Counted from the first letter of the stretch, positions 52,998 to 62,746 are shown. The stretch is 64,000 nt of DNA from Streptomyces sp. NBC_00236 (GCF_036195045.1 NZ_CP108100.1:6386001-6450000), one strand, 5' to 3'. Program-made: numbers and translations. The notes: a model not told the origin generated them from the letters alone.

Positions 52998-54227
52998 TTA
53001 CTGTCCCGCGTACTTCTTGCTGACCGAGTCGTAGACGCCCTTGGCTTCCTTGCCCAGGCGCGGACCGGCGAGCCAGCCGGCCGACACCGGGCCGATGGAG
53101 GTGTTCGAGACCAGTGCGGGCTTGCCGTCCTGCCCCGCCGCGACCCAGCCGCCACCGGAGGAACCACCGGTCATCGAGCAGCCGATGCGGTACATCGTCG
53201 GGTCGTCCTTGGTGAGCGACAGCCGGCCCGGCTTGTCCTCGCACTGGTAGAGCTTCTGGCCGTCGTACGGCGGAGCGGCCGGGAAGCCGGTGGCCGTCAT
53301 CTCGGCGATCTTGGGCACCGCCGGGGCGTTGAACTCGACCGGCAGCGCCGAACCGACCGTCTCCTCCAGGGACTTGCCCGTAGAACCCTTCTCCGGCGTC
53401 ACGTGCAGCACGGCGAAGTCGTACGGGGCACCCAGGCCGCCGACCGAAGCGCCCTGGTCGATCCACTGCTCGGAGGTCTGCGCCCACGAGCCCCACCACA
53501 CGCCGTACGGGGCGACCTTCTCCTTGGGCGGGTTGTTCCGCAGCTCGTCGGTCGACAACCCGCTGTTGTTGTACGACGGCACGAAGGCGATGTTGCGGTA
53601 CCAGCCGCCCTTCTTGCCCGCGTGCACACAGTGTCCCGCGGTCCACACCATGTTGGACTTCCCGGGGTGCGCCGGGTCCTTCACCACGGTCGCCGAGCAG
53701 ACCATCGAACCCTCGGGGCCGTCGAAGAACAGCTTCCCGGACTCGGCGGCGTTGTCGTGGAAGGGCGTCTGCACGCCAACGGCGCGGACCGGGGCGGGCG
53801 TCGGGTCCGTCACACCCGCGTCGCCCGAGATGTCGTTCTCGACCGGCTGCTCGGGGGCCTTGTCGGCGTCCCGCATCCGGTCCGGGTCCCAGAGGTCCTC
53901 GATGATGGGGTTGATGTAGTCCTTGGCCTCACGCAGCCACTTGTCCTTGTCCCAGTTCTTCCAGTCGCCGCCCTTCCACTGGTCGAGGTCGATCCCGTGC
54001 TCCTTGAGCCGGTCCTTCAGATCATCCGGAATGGTGATCTTGCCGTCCGACGTCTGGCCCGCGGAACTGCTGCTCGGCTCGGTGCTCGCGTCGTCCTCGC
54101 CGGGCCCGCAGGCCGTCGCGGTGAGGGCGAGGACGGCGGTGACCGCCGCCGTCGCGAGCACGGTGGAGGGGGCGCGGCGAGCGCTTCCCCCGCGGCGTGC
54201 GGTGGTTCCTGGTCGAATGAGTCGCAT
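52998..54227 (-). CDS. Trypsin-like serine protease lipoprotein (paralogue 2)
   Basis: A 409-residue paralogue of the preceding gene. Its signal sequence ends in LTATAC. It shares the N-terminal module (IDLDQWKGGDWKNWDKDKW) and the catalytic residues: His in VWTAGHCVHAG, Asp in APYDFAVLHVTPE and Ser in MTGGSSGGGWVAA. It also has the SNTSIGPVSAGWLAGPRLG ending. The ATG giving MRLIRPGTTARRGG is chosen. The two genes lie head to tail and arose by tandem duplication. Confidence 0.85.
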   Translation of the reverse strand: MRLIRPGTTARRGGSARRAPSTVLATAAVTAVLALTATACGPGEDDASTEPSSSSAGQTSDGKITIPDDLKDRLKEHGIDLDQWKGGDWKNWDKDKWLREAKDYINPIIEDLWDPDRMRDADKAPEQPVENDISGDAGVTDPTPAPVRAVGVQTPFHDNAAESGKLFFDGPEGSMVCSATVVKDPAHPGKSNMVWTAGHCVHAGKKGGWYRNIAFVPSYNNSGLSTDELRNNPPKEKVAPYGVWWGSWAQTSEQWIDQGASVGGLGAPYDFAVLHVTPEKGSTGKSLEETVGSALPVEFNAPAVPKIAEMTATGFPAAPPYDGQKLYQCEDKPGRLSLTKDDPTMYRIGCSMTGGSSGGGWVAAGQDGKPALVSNTSIGPVSAGWLAGPRLGKEAKGVYDSVSKKYAGQ

Positions 54228-54588
54228 CTCGTGATCCCCCTGGGACTTCGTAACCCAACGCTTCTGTACTGCACTTCCGCACTGCCCGACGCCCACGGGC
54301 CGGCTCCACCGGACGACGGTCCGGGTGCCTTTCCGGGCAGGCCACGGCGCCCAGGAGCCTGTCCCGGGGCCACGGCACGGTCCCCCACTATGCCGGTGCG
54401 GCCGTGGACGGCATGCGGCAGGGCCCCGGTTGGGGTCCGCAAGGATCTTCGGATTTACCCGTGATCCGCCGCGCCCGGCGTCGTTGGTACGTACGGGGGA
54501 CACGGAGACAGCGTTCACCCCCGCAGTCCGTCCTTGCGGAATCGTGCTGACGTGCAACGCAACTGTTACAGCGGGAGGATCAACAGCC
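54228..54588. other. 361-base control region between protease and siderophore operon
   Basis: No gene is visible. It must contain the divergent promoters. I searched it by eye for the DmdR/IdeR iron box (TTAGGTTAGGCTCACCTAA-like) and found none. A GGGAGGA ribosome site for the aminotransferase is at 54573-54579. Confidence 0.5.
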
Positions 54589-55968
54589 GTGGCCGTGACC
54601 GAACCAGCTCCGGCACCACCACTCGCGCCGCACGAGGGCATCCTGCGCCGTCAGTCGCTGCGTGAATCGGCCGCCCGTACCTATGCGCGCTCACTGCCGA
54701 TCGTGCCGGTACGGGCACGGGGGCTCACCATCGAGGGAGCGGACGGGCGGCGGTATCTCGACTGCCTGTCCGGAGCGGGGACCCTGGCCCTCGGGCACAA
54801 CCACCCGGTCGTCCTGGAGGCGATCAAGAAGGTCCTCGACTCCGGTGCGCCCCTGCACGTGCTCGATCTGGCCACGCCGGTCAAGGACGCCTTCACCACG
54901 GAGCTCTTCGCCACGCTGCCGCGGGAGTTCGCCGACAACGCCCGCATCCAGTTCTGCGGACCGGCCGGGACCGACGCGGTCGAGGCGGCTTTCACCCTGG
55001 TCCGTGCCGCCACCGGCCGCAGCGGCCTGCTCGCCTTCACCGGTGCGTACCACGGCATGACGGCGGGTGCCCTCGCGGCGTCCGGCGGCGCCGAGGACGT
55101 ACGGGTGACCCGGCTCCCGTTCCCGCAGGATTACCGCTGCCCCTTCGGCACCGGAGGCGAACACGGCGCGGAAATCGCCGCACGGTGGACCGAGAGCGTG
55201 CTCGACGACCCCAAGAGCGGAACACCCGCACCGGCCGGCATGATCCTCGAACCCGTCCAGGGCGAGGGCGGGGTGAACCCGGCCCCCGACGCCTGGATGC
55301 GCCGGATGCGGGCGGTCACCGCGGCCCGGTCCATCCCCCTGATCGCCGACGAGGTCCAGACCGGCGTCGGCCGGACCGGAGCCTTCTGGGGCGTCGAGCA
55401 CAGCGGCATCGTGCCCGACGTGATGGTGCTGTCCAAGGCCATCGGGGGCTCCCTGCCGCTCGCCGTGATCGTCTACCGCTCCGAACTCGACACCTGGCAG
55501 CCGGGCGCGCACGCCGGTACCTTCCGCGGCAATCAGCTCGCCATGGCCGCCGGCACCGCCACCCTCGCGTACGTGCGGGAGAACCGGCTCGCCGATCGGG
55601 CCGCCGACCTCGGTGCCCGGATGCTCGCGAGCCTGCGGGCCCTGGCCCCCCACCACCCCTGCATCGGCGACGTCCGCGGGCGGGGCCTGATGATCGGCGT
55701 GGAACTCGTCGACCCCGAGGCCGCCCCGGTGGGGTCGGGCGGCGAGGCACCGCCGGATCCCGTGCTCGCCACGGCCGTCCAGCAGGAGTGTCTGCGCCGT
55801 GGGCTCATCGTCGAGCTCGGCGGCCGTCACTCCACCGTCGTACGCCTGCTCCCGCCCCTCACGCTCACCGACGAACAGGCGACAGCGGTCGTCGACCGCC
55901 TCGCCGACGCCCTGGCAGCCGCCGAACGCTCATCGCATCGACGGACCGCGACCGCGTCGATCCGCTGA
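54589..55968 (+). CDS. Class III aminotransferase, diaminobutyrate transaminase-like (siderophore operon)
   Basis: A 459-residue PLP enzyme of the diaminobutyrate:2-oxoglutarate aminotransferase type. LDCLSGAGTLALGHNHPVV, FTGAYHGMTAGALAASGG, IPLIADEVQTGVGRTGAFWG and the PLP lysine in VMVLSKAIGGSLPLAV are all present. Such enzymes make L-2,4-diaminobutyrate from aspartate semialdehyde, a building block for siderophores of the rhizobactin/schizokinen type. The GTG at 54589 (VAVTEPAPAPP) follows GGGAGGA. First gene of a four-gene operon; the next gene starts 29 bases on. Confidence 0.85.
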   Translation: MAVTEPAPAPPLAPHEGILRRQSLRESAARTYARSLPIVPVRARGLTIEGADGRRYLDCLSGAGTLALGHNHPVVLEAIKKVLDSGAPLHVLDLATPVKDAFTTELFATLPREFADNARIQFCGPAGTDAVEAAFTLVRAATGRSGLLAFTGAYHGMTAGALAASGGAEDVRVTRLPFPQDYRCPFGTGGEHGAEIAARWTESVLDDPKSGTPAPAGMILEPVQGEGGVNPAPDAWMRRMRAVTAARSIPLIADEVQTGVGRTGAFWGVEHSGIVPDVMVLSKAIGGSLPLAVIVYRSELDTWQPGAHAGTFRGNQLAMAAGTATLAYVRENRLADRAADLGARMLASLRALAPHHPCIGDVRGRGLMIGVELVDPEAAPVGSGGEAPPDPVLATAVQQECLRRGLIVELGGRHSTVVRLLPPLTLTDEQATAVVDRLADALAAAERSSHRRTATASIR

Positions 55969-55997
55969 CCCCGGAAACCATCACAGGAAAGACCGCC

Positions 55998-57890
55998 GTG
56001 AACCCCACCCCCGCGCCCGAGGCCGACGGCCCTCCCTCCAGCCACCACCGGGGAGAGGCCGGGACCTCCGGCCACCTCGCCGTCGAGACGTCGACCGTGC
56101 CGCGCCAGAAGGAGGTACCGCACGGTCAGTGGCAGAGCCACCGGACGGCGGCCGGCTGCACCGCGCCGGCCACGGACCCCCTGGACCACCCGGACCCGCT
56201 GCGCGCAGCCGATGCGGCGGGCATCGAGAACCTGCTCCGCTGCTGGGTCCGCGAATGCGACCTGCCCCGCCCGGAGGAGGAGACACTCCGCATCCCGCTC
56301 CCCGCCAGCGGCACCGCTCTGCTCGTCCCCGTCCGGCACTGGTCCGCCACCGGCTGGCACCGCTTCGGCCCGCCCCTCCTGGAACACGCCCCCGAAGGCG
56401 CGCCCACCGCCGACGCCGTCACCGTCGCCGCACTCCTGGGCAGGGAGGCGGACCACAACGAGGGCGCCGACATGGTGGCCAGGGTGGCCGACTCGGTACG
56501 GCGGACCGCCGGATTCATCGAGGTGCAGCGGCGCCGCCCCACCGCCCCCGCCGAAGCGGACCTCTTCCTCACCGCGGAGCAGTCCCTTCTCCTCGGCCAC
56601 CCGCTCCACCCCTCGCCGAAGAGCCGGGAAGGCCTCTCCGACTCCGAGTCCCGCCTCTACTCACCCGAGGCGCACGGCTCCTTCGCGCTCCACTGGATGG
56701 CCGTCGACCGGTCCGTCCTGGCCACCGACTCGGCGTGGACCGACCACGGCCGGCCGGTCCCCGCCGCGGAACTCGTGGCCCGCCACGCCGACGGCCTGCG
56801 CATCCCCGCGCACACCACGCCGATCCCGCTCCACCCCTGGCAGGCCCGCGAACTGGCGATGCGGCCCGAAGTCGCCGCCCTCGCCGACTCCGGCCTGCTG
56901 CACGACCTCGGCCCGTACGGCGAGCGCTGGCACCCCACCTCCTCGGTGCGCACCGTGCAACGGCCCGGCGTCGACCTCATGCTGAAACTCTCCCTCGGCG
57001 TACGCATCACCAACTCCCGCCGGGAGAACCTCCGCAAGGAACTCCACCGCGGCGTGGAGGTCCACCGGCTGCTGCGCACCGGACTCGCCCGGCAGTGGCA
57101 CGCCGTCCACCCCGGATTCGACATCGTCCGGGACCCCGCCTGGCTCGCGGTCGACACCCCCGAGGGCGAACCCGTTCCCGGCCTCGACGTCATGCTGCGC
57201 CACAACCCGTTCGACCGGTACGACGACGCCGTCTGCATCGCCGGGCTCACCGCCCCGCGCCCCTGGCCGGACCGGCCGGAGATGCGCTCCCGCCTCGCCG
57301 ACATCGTCCGCCGCCTCGCCGCCGCCACCGGCCGGACCACGACCGCCGTCGCCGCCGAGTGGTTCCTGCGCTACCTGGACCGCGTCGTGCAGCCGGTCCT
57401 CTGGCTCGACGGCAACGCCGGAGTCGCCCTCGAAGCACACCAGCAGAACACCCTGGTCCTCCTCGACGCCGAGGGCTGGCCGGTCGGCGGCCGCTACCGC
57501 GACAATCAGGGCTACTACTTCCGTGAGTCCCACCGCGCCGTGCTCGACCGCAGGCTCCCCGGCATCGGAGCGGTCAGCGACACCTTCGTCTCCGACGCCG
57601 TCACCGACGAACGCTTCGCGTACTACCTCGGCATCAACAACGTGTTCGGACTGATCGGGGCGTTCGGCGCCCAGCAGCTCGCCGACGAACGGGTGCTCCT
57701 TGCCGCCTTCCGGCGGTTCCTGGGAACGGCCGGCGCACTGGGATCCCCACTGCCCGCACAACTGCTGGAGACCCCCCGCCTGCGCTGCAAGGCCAATATG
57801 CTCACGCGCCTCCGGGGCCTCGACGAACTCGTCGGACCCGTGGACACCCAGTCCGTCTACGTCACCATCGCCAACCCCCTGTGCGGCTGA
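55998..57890 (+). CDS. IucA/IucC-family NIS siderophore synthetase (first)
   Basis: A 630-residue NRPS-independent siderophore synthetase, which adenylates a carboxylate such as citrate and couples it to an amine or hydroxylamine. The ATP-binding motif is LLLGHPLHPSPKSREGL, with IPLHPWQARE, SSVRTVQ (S-S-x-R-T) and the FhuF-like C-terminal half (LEAHQQNTLVLLDAEGWPVG, GYYFRES). GTG 55998 has AGGAAAG upstream. The longer frame upstream is antisense-like sequence inside the aminotransferase gene. The substrate cannot be deduced. Confidence 0.9.
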   Translation: MNPTPAPEADGPPSSHHRGEAGTSGHLAVETSTVPRQKEVPHGQWQSHRTAAGCTAPATDPLDHPDPLRAADAAGIENLLRCWVRECDLPRPEEETLRIPLPASGTALLVPVRHWSATGWHRFGPPLLEHAPEGAPTADAVTVAALLGREADHNEGADMVARVADSVRRTAGFIEVQRRRPTAPAEADLFLTAEQSLLLGHPLHPSPKSREGLSDSESRLYSPEAHGSFALHWMAVDRSVLATDSAWTDHGRPVPAAELVARHADGLRIPAHTTPIPLHPWQARELAMRPEVAALADSGLLHDLGPYGERWHPTSSVRTVQRPGVDLMLKLSLGVRITNSRRENLRKELHRGVEVHRLLRTGLARQWHAVHPGFDIVRDPAWLAVDTPEGEPVPGLDVMLRHNPFDRYDDAVCIAGLTAPRPWPDRPEMRSRLADIVRRLAAATGRTTTAVAAEWFLRYLDRVVQPVLWLDGNAGVALEAHQQNTLVLLDAEGWPVGGRYRDNQGYYFRESHRAVLDRRLPGIGAVSDTFVSDAVTDERFAYYLGINNVFGLIGAFGAQQLADERVLLAAFRRFLGTAGALGSPLPAQLLETPRLRCKANMLTRLRGLDELVGPVDTQSVYVTIANPLCG

Positions 57891-57966
57891 GGGAACCACT
57901 CCGTCCCCGCCGGGACGCCGACCATCGAGAGACGGACGCCAACCGTCGAGAGAGGAGAGCGTCACC

Positions 57967-58674
57967 GTGCCTCCTGCCGATGCGCCCACCGACCCCCAGG
58001 CCGGGCCGGGCGCCGAGGACACCCTGGACCTGCGGCTCACCGCCGAACTGCTGGCGCTCCTGGGCGAGGAGACCCCCGCGGACGGGTACGGACCGCAGGA
58101 CTCCGGTCTGCTCGACCGGCCGGCCGAGTGGAAGCCCGTCACCACTCCGGCCGGCGTGTTCCAGCTCGTCCCCGTGCGACTGGAACGCGACCTCGCGGTG
58201 ATCAGCCGCTGGATGAACGACCCCGCCGTCGCGGCCTTCTGGGAACTCGCCGGAGCCGAGACCGTCACCGCCGGGCATCTGATGCCCCAACTCGACGGCG
58301 ACGGACGCAGCGTGCCCTGTCTGGGGGTGCTCTCGGGTGTCCCCATGAGCTACTGGGAGATCTACCGGGCCGACCTCGACCCCCTGGCCCGGCACTGCCC
58401 GATCCGGCCGCACGACACCGGGATCCACCTCCTCATCGGCGAGGTGGGCCGGCGGGGCCATGGGATCGGGAGCACCCTGCTGCGGGCCGTCGCCGACCTT
58501 GTGCTCGACAACCGCCCACGGTGCGCACGCGTGGTCGCCGAGCCCGACGTCCGCAACACCCCGTCCGTCTCCGCCTTCCTGAGTGCCGGATTCCGCTACT
58601 CCGCCGAGGTCGAACTCCCGGAGAAGCGGGCCGCGCTGATGGTCCGCGACCGAGCCCACCGCGCCCAGCTGTGA
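57967..58674 (+). CDS. GNAT N-acyltransferase of siderophore biosynthesis (IucB/RhbD-like)
   Basis: A 235-residue acetyltransferase with the hydroxamate-pathway signature ISRWMNDPAVAAFWELAG and acyl-CoA-binding segment IGEVGRRGHGIGSTLLRAVA. Relatives acetylate an N-hydroxylated diamine or lysine to give the hydroxamate. An N-terminal extension of about 50 residues precedes the domain. GTG at 57967, 76 bases after the first synthetase. No N-hydroxylase is encoded nearby, so the acceptor may be a plain amine or be supplied from elsewhere. Confidence 0.85.
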   Translation: MPPADAPTDPQAGPGAEDTLDLRLTAELLALLGEETPADGYGPQDSGLLDRPAEWKPVTTPAGVFQLVPVRLERDLAVISRWMNDPAVAAFWELAGAETVTAGHLMPQLDGDGRSVPCLGVLSGVPMSYWEIYRADLDPLARHCPIRPHDTGIHLLIGEVGRRGHGIGSTLLRAVADLVLDNRPRCARVVAEPDVRNTPSVSAFLSAGFRYSAEVELPEKRAALMVRDRAHRAQL

Positions 58675-58734
58675 ACGATCCGCTGCCCTGTCCCCGCCGC
58701 TCGAACCCCGTCGGTTCCCACCCGAGGAGTCCCC

Positions 58735-60642
58735 GTGCAGAAATATCCCGCGAGCCGTGACGCAGTCCCTTCGCCCGCGCTGCTCAGCACCCCGGAACTG
58801 AACCGTGCGGTCTGGGACCGGGCAGCCGCCCGGCTGCTCGCCAAGATGCTCGGCGAATTCGCCTACGAGGAGGTGGTCCGGCCCGTCCCACGATCCGCCG
58901 GAGGCGATACGTACACCCTCGTGCTCGACGACGGTGGCAGCCTGAGCTTCACCGCCCGGCGAGGGGTCTACGGCAGCTGGCGCGTCGCCCCCGACTCGAT
59001 CCGGGAGGCGAGCAGCGAGGCGACGGAGGCCGACGCCGCCGCCGAGGCGGAGGGTGGGGCGGGAACCGGATCCGGGGCGCCGGGCCGGGACCAGGTCGCG
59101 GACAGTGTCCCCTTCGGGGATCCGCTGCTGTTCCTCGCCCGCGCCCGCCGTCTCCTCGATCTGGACGGTGCCACCCTCGGCCATCTCGTGCGCGAACTCA
59201 CCACCACGCTCACCGCCGATGCCCGCCTCGACCACGGCGCACTCAGCGCCGCCGAGCTGGCCGACCTCGGTTACGCCGAGCTCGAAGGCCACCAGACCGG
59301 CCACCCCTGGATCGTCGCCAACAAGGGGCGGCTCGGCTTCTCCGCCAGCGACGCGGCCCGCTTCACTCCCGAGGCCCGCACACCGGTCACCCTGCCCTGG
59401 ATCGCCGTCTCCTCCCGGATCGCCGCCTACCGGGGCGTGAGCGAGCTCGCCGATCCCGGCCGCCTCTACGCCCAGGAGCTGGACCCCGCGGTCCGCGAGT
59501 CGTTCTCCGCCGTCCTGCGCGGCCGCGGTCTCGACCCGGACGGCTACTACTGCCTGCCCGTTCACCCCTGGCAGTGGGACGAGTGGATCGTGCCCCTGTT
59601 CGCCCCCGCCATCGCCGCCGGCGACATCGTCCCGCTGCACGCCGACCCGGACCTGCGGCTGCCGCAGCAGTCCATCCGCACCTTCGCCAACCTGGACCGG
59701 CCCGACCGGCACACGGTCAAGCTCCCGCTGTCCATCCTCAACACACTGGTCTGGCGCGGCCTGCCGACCGAACGCACCCTCGCCGCGCCCGCCGTCACCG
59801 GCTGGGTGCAGGGGCTGCGCGACAACGATCCGTTCCTGCGCGACACCTGCGGTGTCATCCTCCTCGGCGAGGTCGCCTCCGTCACGGTCGAGCACCCGCT
59901 CTACGACCACCTCCCCGAGACGCCGTACCAGTTCAAGGAGATCCTCGGCGCGATCTGGCGCGAGCCGCTCCTGCCGCGCCTGGCACCCGGTGAGCGGGCC
60001 CGCACCCTCGCCTCCCTGCTGCACACCGACCCACAGGGCCGCGCCTTCACCGCCGAGCTGGTCGCCCGCTCAGGTCTGACACCCACCGTCTGGCTCACCC
60101 GGCTCTTCGCCGCGCTGCTCCCGCCGCTGCTGCACTTCCTGTACCGCTACGGCACCGTCTTCTCCCCGCACGGCGAGAACGCCATCGTCGTCTTCGACGA
60201 CCACGACGTCCCGGTGCGCCTGGCGATCAAGGACTTCGTCGACGACGTGAACGTCAGCGCCCGGCCGCTGCCCGAGCACGACACGATGCCGCCCGACGTG
60301 CGCCGCGTCCTGCTCACCGAGGAACCGGCCTTCCTCACCCAGTTCATCCACTCCGGTCTCTTCACCGGAGTCTTCCGCTTCCTGTCCCCGCTCTGCGAGG
60401 AACAGCTCGGGATCCCGGAGAGCGTGTTCTGGTCACTCGTCCGGGCGGAGATCCTGCGCCACCAAGCCCGCTTCCCCGAGCTGAAGGAGAGGTTCGAGAT
60501 GTTCGACATGCTGACGCCCCGCATCGAACGCCTCTGTCTGAACCGCAACCGCCTGCACCTCGACGGCTACCGCGACCGGCCGGAGCGCCCGCACGCGGCG
60601 GTCCACGGCACCGTGGCCAACCCGCTCCACCCCTCCACGTGA
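58735..60642 (+). CDS. IucA/IucC-family NIS siderophore synthetase (second)
   Basis: A 635-residue second NIS synthetase. Motifs are ELEGHQTGHPWIVANKGRLG (a GHP-x-K variant), LPVHPWQWDEW, QQSIRTFANLDR (S-x-R-T) and FSPHGENAIVVFDDHDVPV. A low-complexity Ala/Glu/Gly insert near residues 95-115 is probably a loop. GTG at 58735 is 60 bases after the GNAT gene. Two synthetases in one operon suggest two condensations on one carboxylate core. No exporter, receptor or reductase gene is linked. Confidence 0.9.
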   Translation: MQKYPASRDAVPSPALLSTPELNRAVWDRAAARLLAKMLGEFAYEEVVRPVPRSAGGDTYTLVLDDGGSLSFTARRGVYGSWRVAPDSIREASSEATEADAAAEAEGGAGTGSGAPGRDQVADSVPFGDPLLFLARARRLLDLDGATLGHLVRELTTTLTADARLDHGALSAAELADLGYAELEGHQTGHPWIVANKGRLGFSASDAARFTPEARTPVTLPWIAVSSRIAAYRGVSELADPGRLYAQELDPAVRESFSAVLRGRGLDPDGYYCLPVHPWQWDEWIVPLFAPAIAAGDIVPLHADPDLRLPQQSIRTFANLDRPDRHTVKLPLSILNTLVWRGLPTERTLAAPAVTGWVQGLRDNDPFLRDTCGVILLGEVASVTVEHPLYDHLPETPYQFKEILGAIWREPLLPRLAPGERARTLASLLHTDPQGRAFTAELVARSGLTPTVWLTRLFAALLPPLLHFLYRYGTVFSPHGENAIVVFDDHDVPVRLAIKDFVDDVNVSARPLPEHDTMPPDVRRVLLTEEPAFLTQFIHSGLFTGVFRFLSPLCEEQLGIPESVFWSLVRAEILRHQARFPELKERFEMFDMLTPRIERLCLNRNRLHLDGYRDRPERPHAAVHGTVANPLHPST

Positions 60643-60692
60643 GTCCGGGAGTGACCGTCGTTGTCAGCGGCGCCCCGTAGGCTGGCCGGGCT

Positions 60693-62663
60693 ATGACGAA
60701 GCCATCTCTCCCCGAGCTCCTGCACGCCGCCGTGACCGCCGTCGGCGGCACGGAGCGACCCGGCCAGGCCGCCATGGCCGATGCCGTCGCCGAGGCCGTA
60801 GACGACCAATCCCACCTGCTCGTCCAGGCGGGCACCGGCACGGGCAAATCGCTCGGCTATCTGGTGCCCGCCCTGGCGCACGGCGAGCGCGTCGTGGTGG
60901 CCACGGCGACGCTGGCCCTGCAGCGCCAGCTCGTGGAGCGCGATCTTCCGCGTACGGTCGACGCCCTGCATCCGCTGCTGCGCCGCCGCCCGCAGTTCGC
61001 CATGCTCAAGGGCCGGTCGAACTACCTCTGTCTGCACCGCCTCCACGAGGGCGTGCCGCAGGATGAGGAAGAAGGGCTCTTCGACCAGTTCGAGGCGGCG
61101 GCCCCGTCGAGCAAGCTCGGCCAGGACCTGCTGCGCATGCGCGACTGGGCGGACGAGACGGAGACGGGCGACCGGGACGACCTGACGCCCGGTGTCTCGG
61201 ACCGGGCCTGGGCGCAGATCTCCGTCTCCTCCCGGGAGTGCCTGGGCGCCACCAAGTGTGCGTACGGGGCCGAGTGCTTCGCCGAGCAGGCCCGCGAGCG
61301 CGCCAAGCTCGCCGATGTGGTGGTGACGAACCACGCGCTTCTGGCCATCGACGCCATCGAGGGTGCCCCGGTGCTCCCGAGCCACGAGGTACTGATCGTC
61401 GACGAGGCCCATGAGCTGGTTTCCCGGGTCACGGGGGTCGCCACCGGCGAGCTCACCCCCGGCCAGGTCAACCGTGCGGTGCGCCGGGCGGCGAAGCTGG
61501 TCAACGAGAAGGCCGCCGACGCGCTGCAGACGGCTTCGGAGGGGTTCGAGCGGGTCATGGAGCTGGCCCTGCCCGGCCGGCTGGAGGAAGTGCCCGAGGA
61601 CCTCGGATACGCGCTGATGGCGCTGCGGGACGCCGCTCGTACGGTGATCACCGCGCTCGGCTCCACCCGTGACAAGTCCGTCGCGGACGAGGACGCGGTC
61701 CGGAAGCAGGCGCTCGCCTCGGTCGAGACCATTCACGGTGTGGCCGAGCGCATTACGCAGGGCTCCGAGTACGACGTCGTCTGGTTCGAGCGCCACGACC
61801 GCTTCGGCGCCTCCGTGCGGGTCGCCCCGCTCTCCGTCTCCGGGCTGCTGCGCGAGAAGCTCTTCAACGAGCGCTCCGTGGTCCTGACCTCGGCCACCCT
61901 CAAGCTCGGCGGCGACTTCAACGGTGTGGGCGCGTCCCTCGGGCTCTCCCCGGAGGGCACCGCGGGCGATGACGTCCCGCAGTGGAAGGGCCTCGACGTC
62001 GGCTCGCCCTTCGACTACCCGAAGCAGGGGATCCTGTACGTCGCCCGGCATCTGGCGACCCCCGGCCGGGAGGGCTCCCGCACCGACATGCTGGACGAGC
62101 TCGCCGAGCTGGTGGAAGCCGCGGGCGGGCGCACACTCGGACTGTTCTCCTCGATGCGGGCGGCCCAGGCCGCTGCCGAGGAGCTGCGGGGCCGGCTGGA
62201 GAAGCCGATCCTGCTCCAGGGCGAGGAGACCCTGGGGGAGCTGATCAAGAACTTCGCGGCCGACCCCGAGACGTGCCTCTTCGGCACGCTCTCGCTCTGG
62301 CAGGGTGTCGACGTCCCCGGTGCGAGCTGTCAGCTGGTGGTCATGGACCGGATTCCGTTCCCTCGGCCCGACGATCCGTTGATGAGCGCCCGGCAGAAGG
62401 CCGTCGAGGAGGCGGGGGGCAACGGCTTCATGGCCGTGGCCGCCACCCACGCGGCGCTGCTGATGGCCCAGGGCGCCGGCCGTCTGGTCCGGGCCACGGG
62501 GGACAAGGGCGTCGTCGCCGTGCTCGACCCGCGCCTGGCCAATGCCAGGTACGGCAGCTATCTGCGCGCCTCGCTGCCCGACTTCTGGTACACGACGGAC
62601 CCGAACCAGGCACGCCGCTCGCTCGCCGCGATCGACGCGGCGGCCAAGGCCGACATGAAGTAG
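60693..62663 (+). CDS. DinG/XPD-like ATP-dependent DNA helicase
   Basis: A 656-residue superfamily 2 iron-sulfur helicase. Walker A is VQAGTGTGKSLGYLVPA. The four cluster cysteines are in SNYLCLHR, SSRECLGATKCAYGAECFAE. The DEAH box is LIVDEAHELVSR, then VVLTSATLKLGG and motif VI QGAGRLVRATGDKG. Homologues unwind damaged or structured DNA. It converges on lexA, and no LexA-type box was seen in the 50 bases before its ATG. Confidence 0.9.
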   Translation: MTKPSLPELLHAAVTAVGGTERPGQAAMADAVAEAVDDQSHLLVQAGTGTGKSLGYLVPALAHGERVVVATATLALQRQLVERDLPRTVDALHPLLRRRPQFAMLKGRSNYLCLHRLHEGVPQDEEEGLFDQFEAAAPSSKLGQDLLRMRDWADETETGDRDDLTPGVSDRAWAQISVSSRECLGATKCAYGAECFAEQARERAKLADVVVTNHALLAIDAIEGAPVLPSHEVLIVDEAHELVSRVTGVATGELTPGQVNRAVRRAAKLVNEKAADALQTASEGFERVMELALPGRLEEVPEDLGYALMALRDAARTVITALGSTRDKSVADEDAVRKQALASVETIHGVAERITQGSEYDVVWFERHDRFGASVRVAPLSVSGLLREKLFNERSVVLTSATLKLGGDFNGVGASLGLSPEGTAGDDVPQWKGLDVGSPFDYPKQGILYVARHLATPGREGSRTDMLDELAELVEAAGGRTLGLFSSMRAAQAAAEELRGRLEKPILLQGEETLGELIKNFAADPETCLFGTLSLWQGVDVPGASCQLVVMDRIPFPRPDDPLMSARQKAVEEAGGNGFMAVAATHAALLMAQGAGRLVRATGDKGVVAVLDPRLANARYGSYLRASLPDFWYTTDPNQARRSLAAIDAAAKADMK

Positions 62664-62688
62664 CCCGCGCGGGCCGTGGAGACATGGC

Positions 62689-62726
62689 CAGGGCCCCTGG
62701 ATCCGTACAGCGGATACCAGGGGCCC
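62689..62726. terminator. Bidirectional terminator between dinG-like gene and lexA
   Basis: AGGGCCCCTGG-ATCCG pairs with CGGAT-A-CCAGGGGCCCT (62689-62704 and 62710-62726), a 16-bp stem with one bulged A. It lies between the stops at 62663 and 62747. Confidence 0.75.
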
Positions 62727-62746
62727 TCGCGGTTGACGACAGGGCT

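Noticed and set aside
54228..54588. Iron-box (DmdR/IdeR) search upstream of the siderophore operon
   Set aside because: No TTAGGTTAGGCTCACCTAA-like sequence was seen by eye. This does not exclude a degenerate site.
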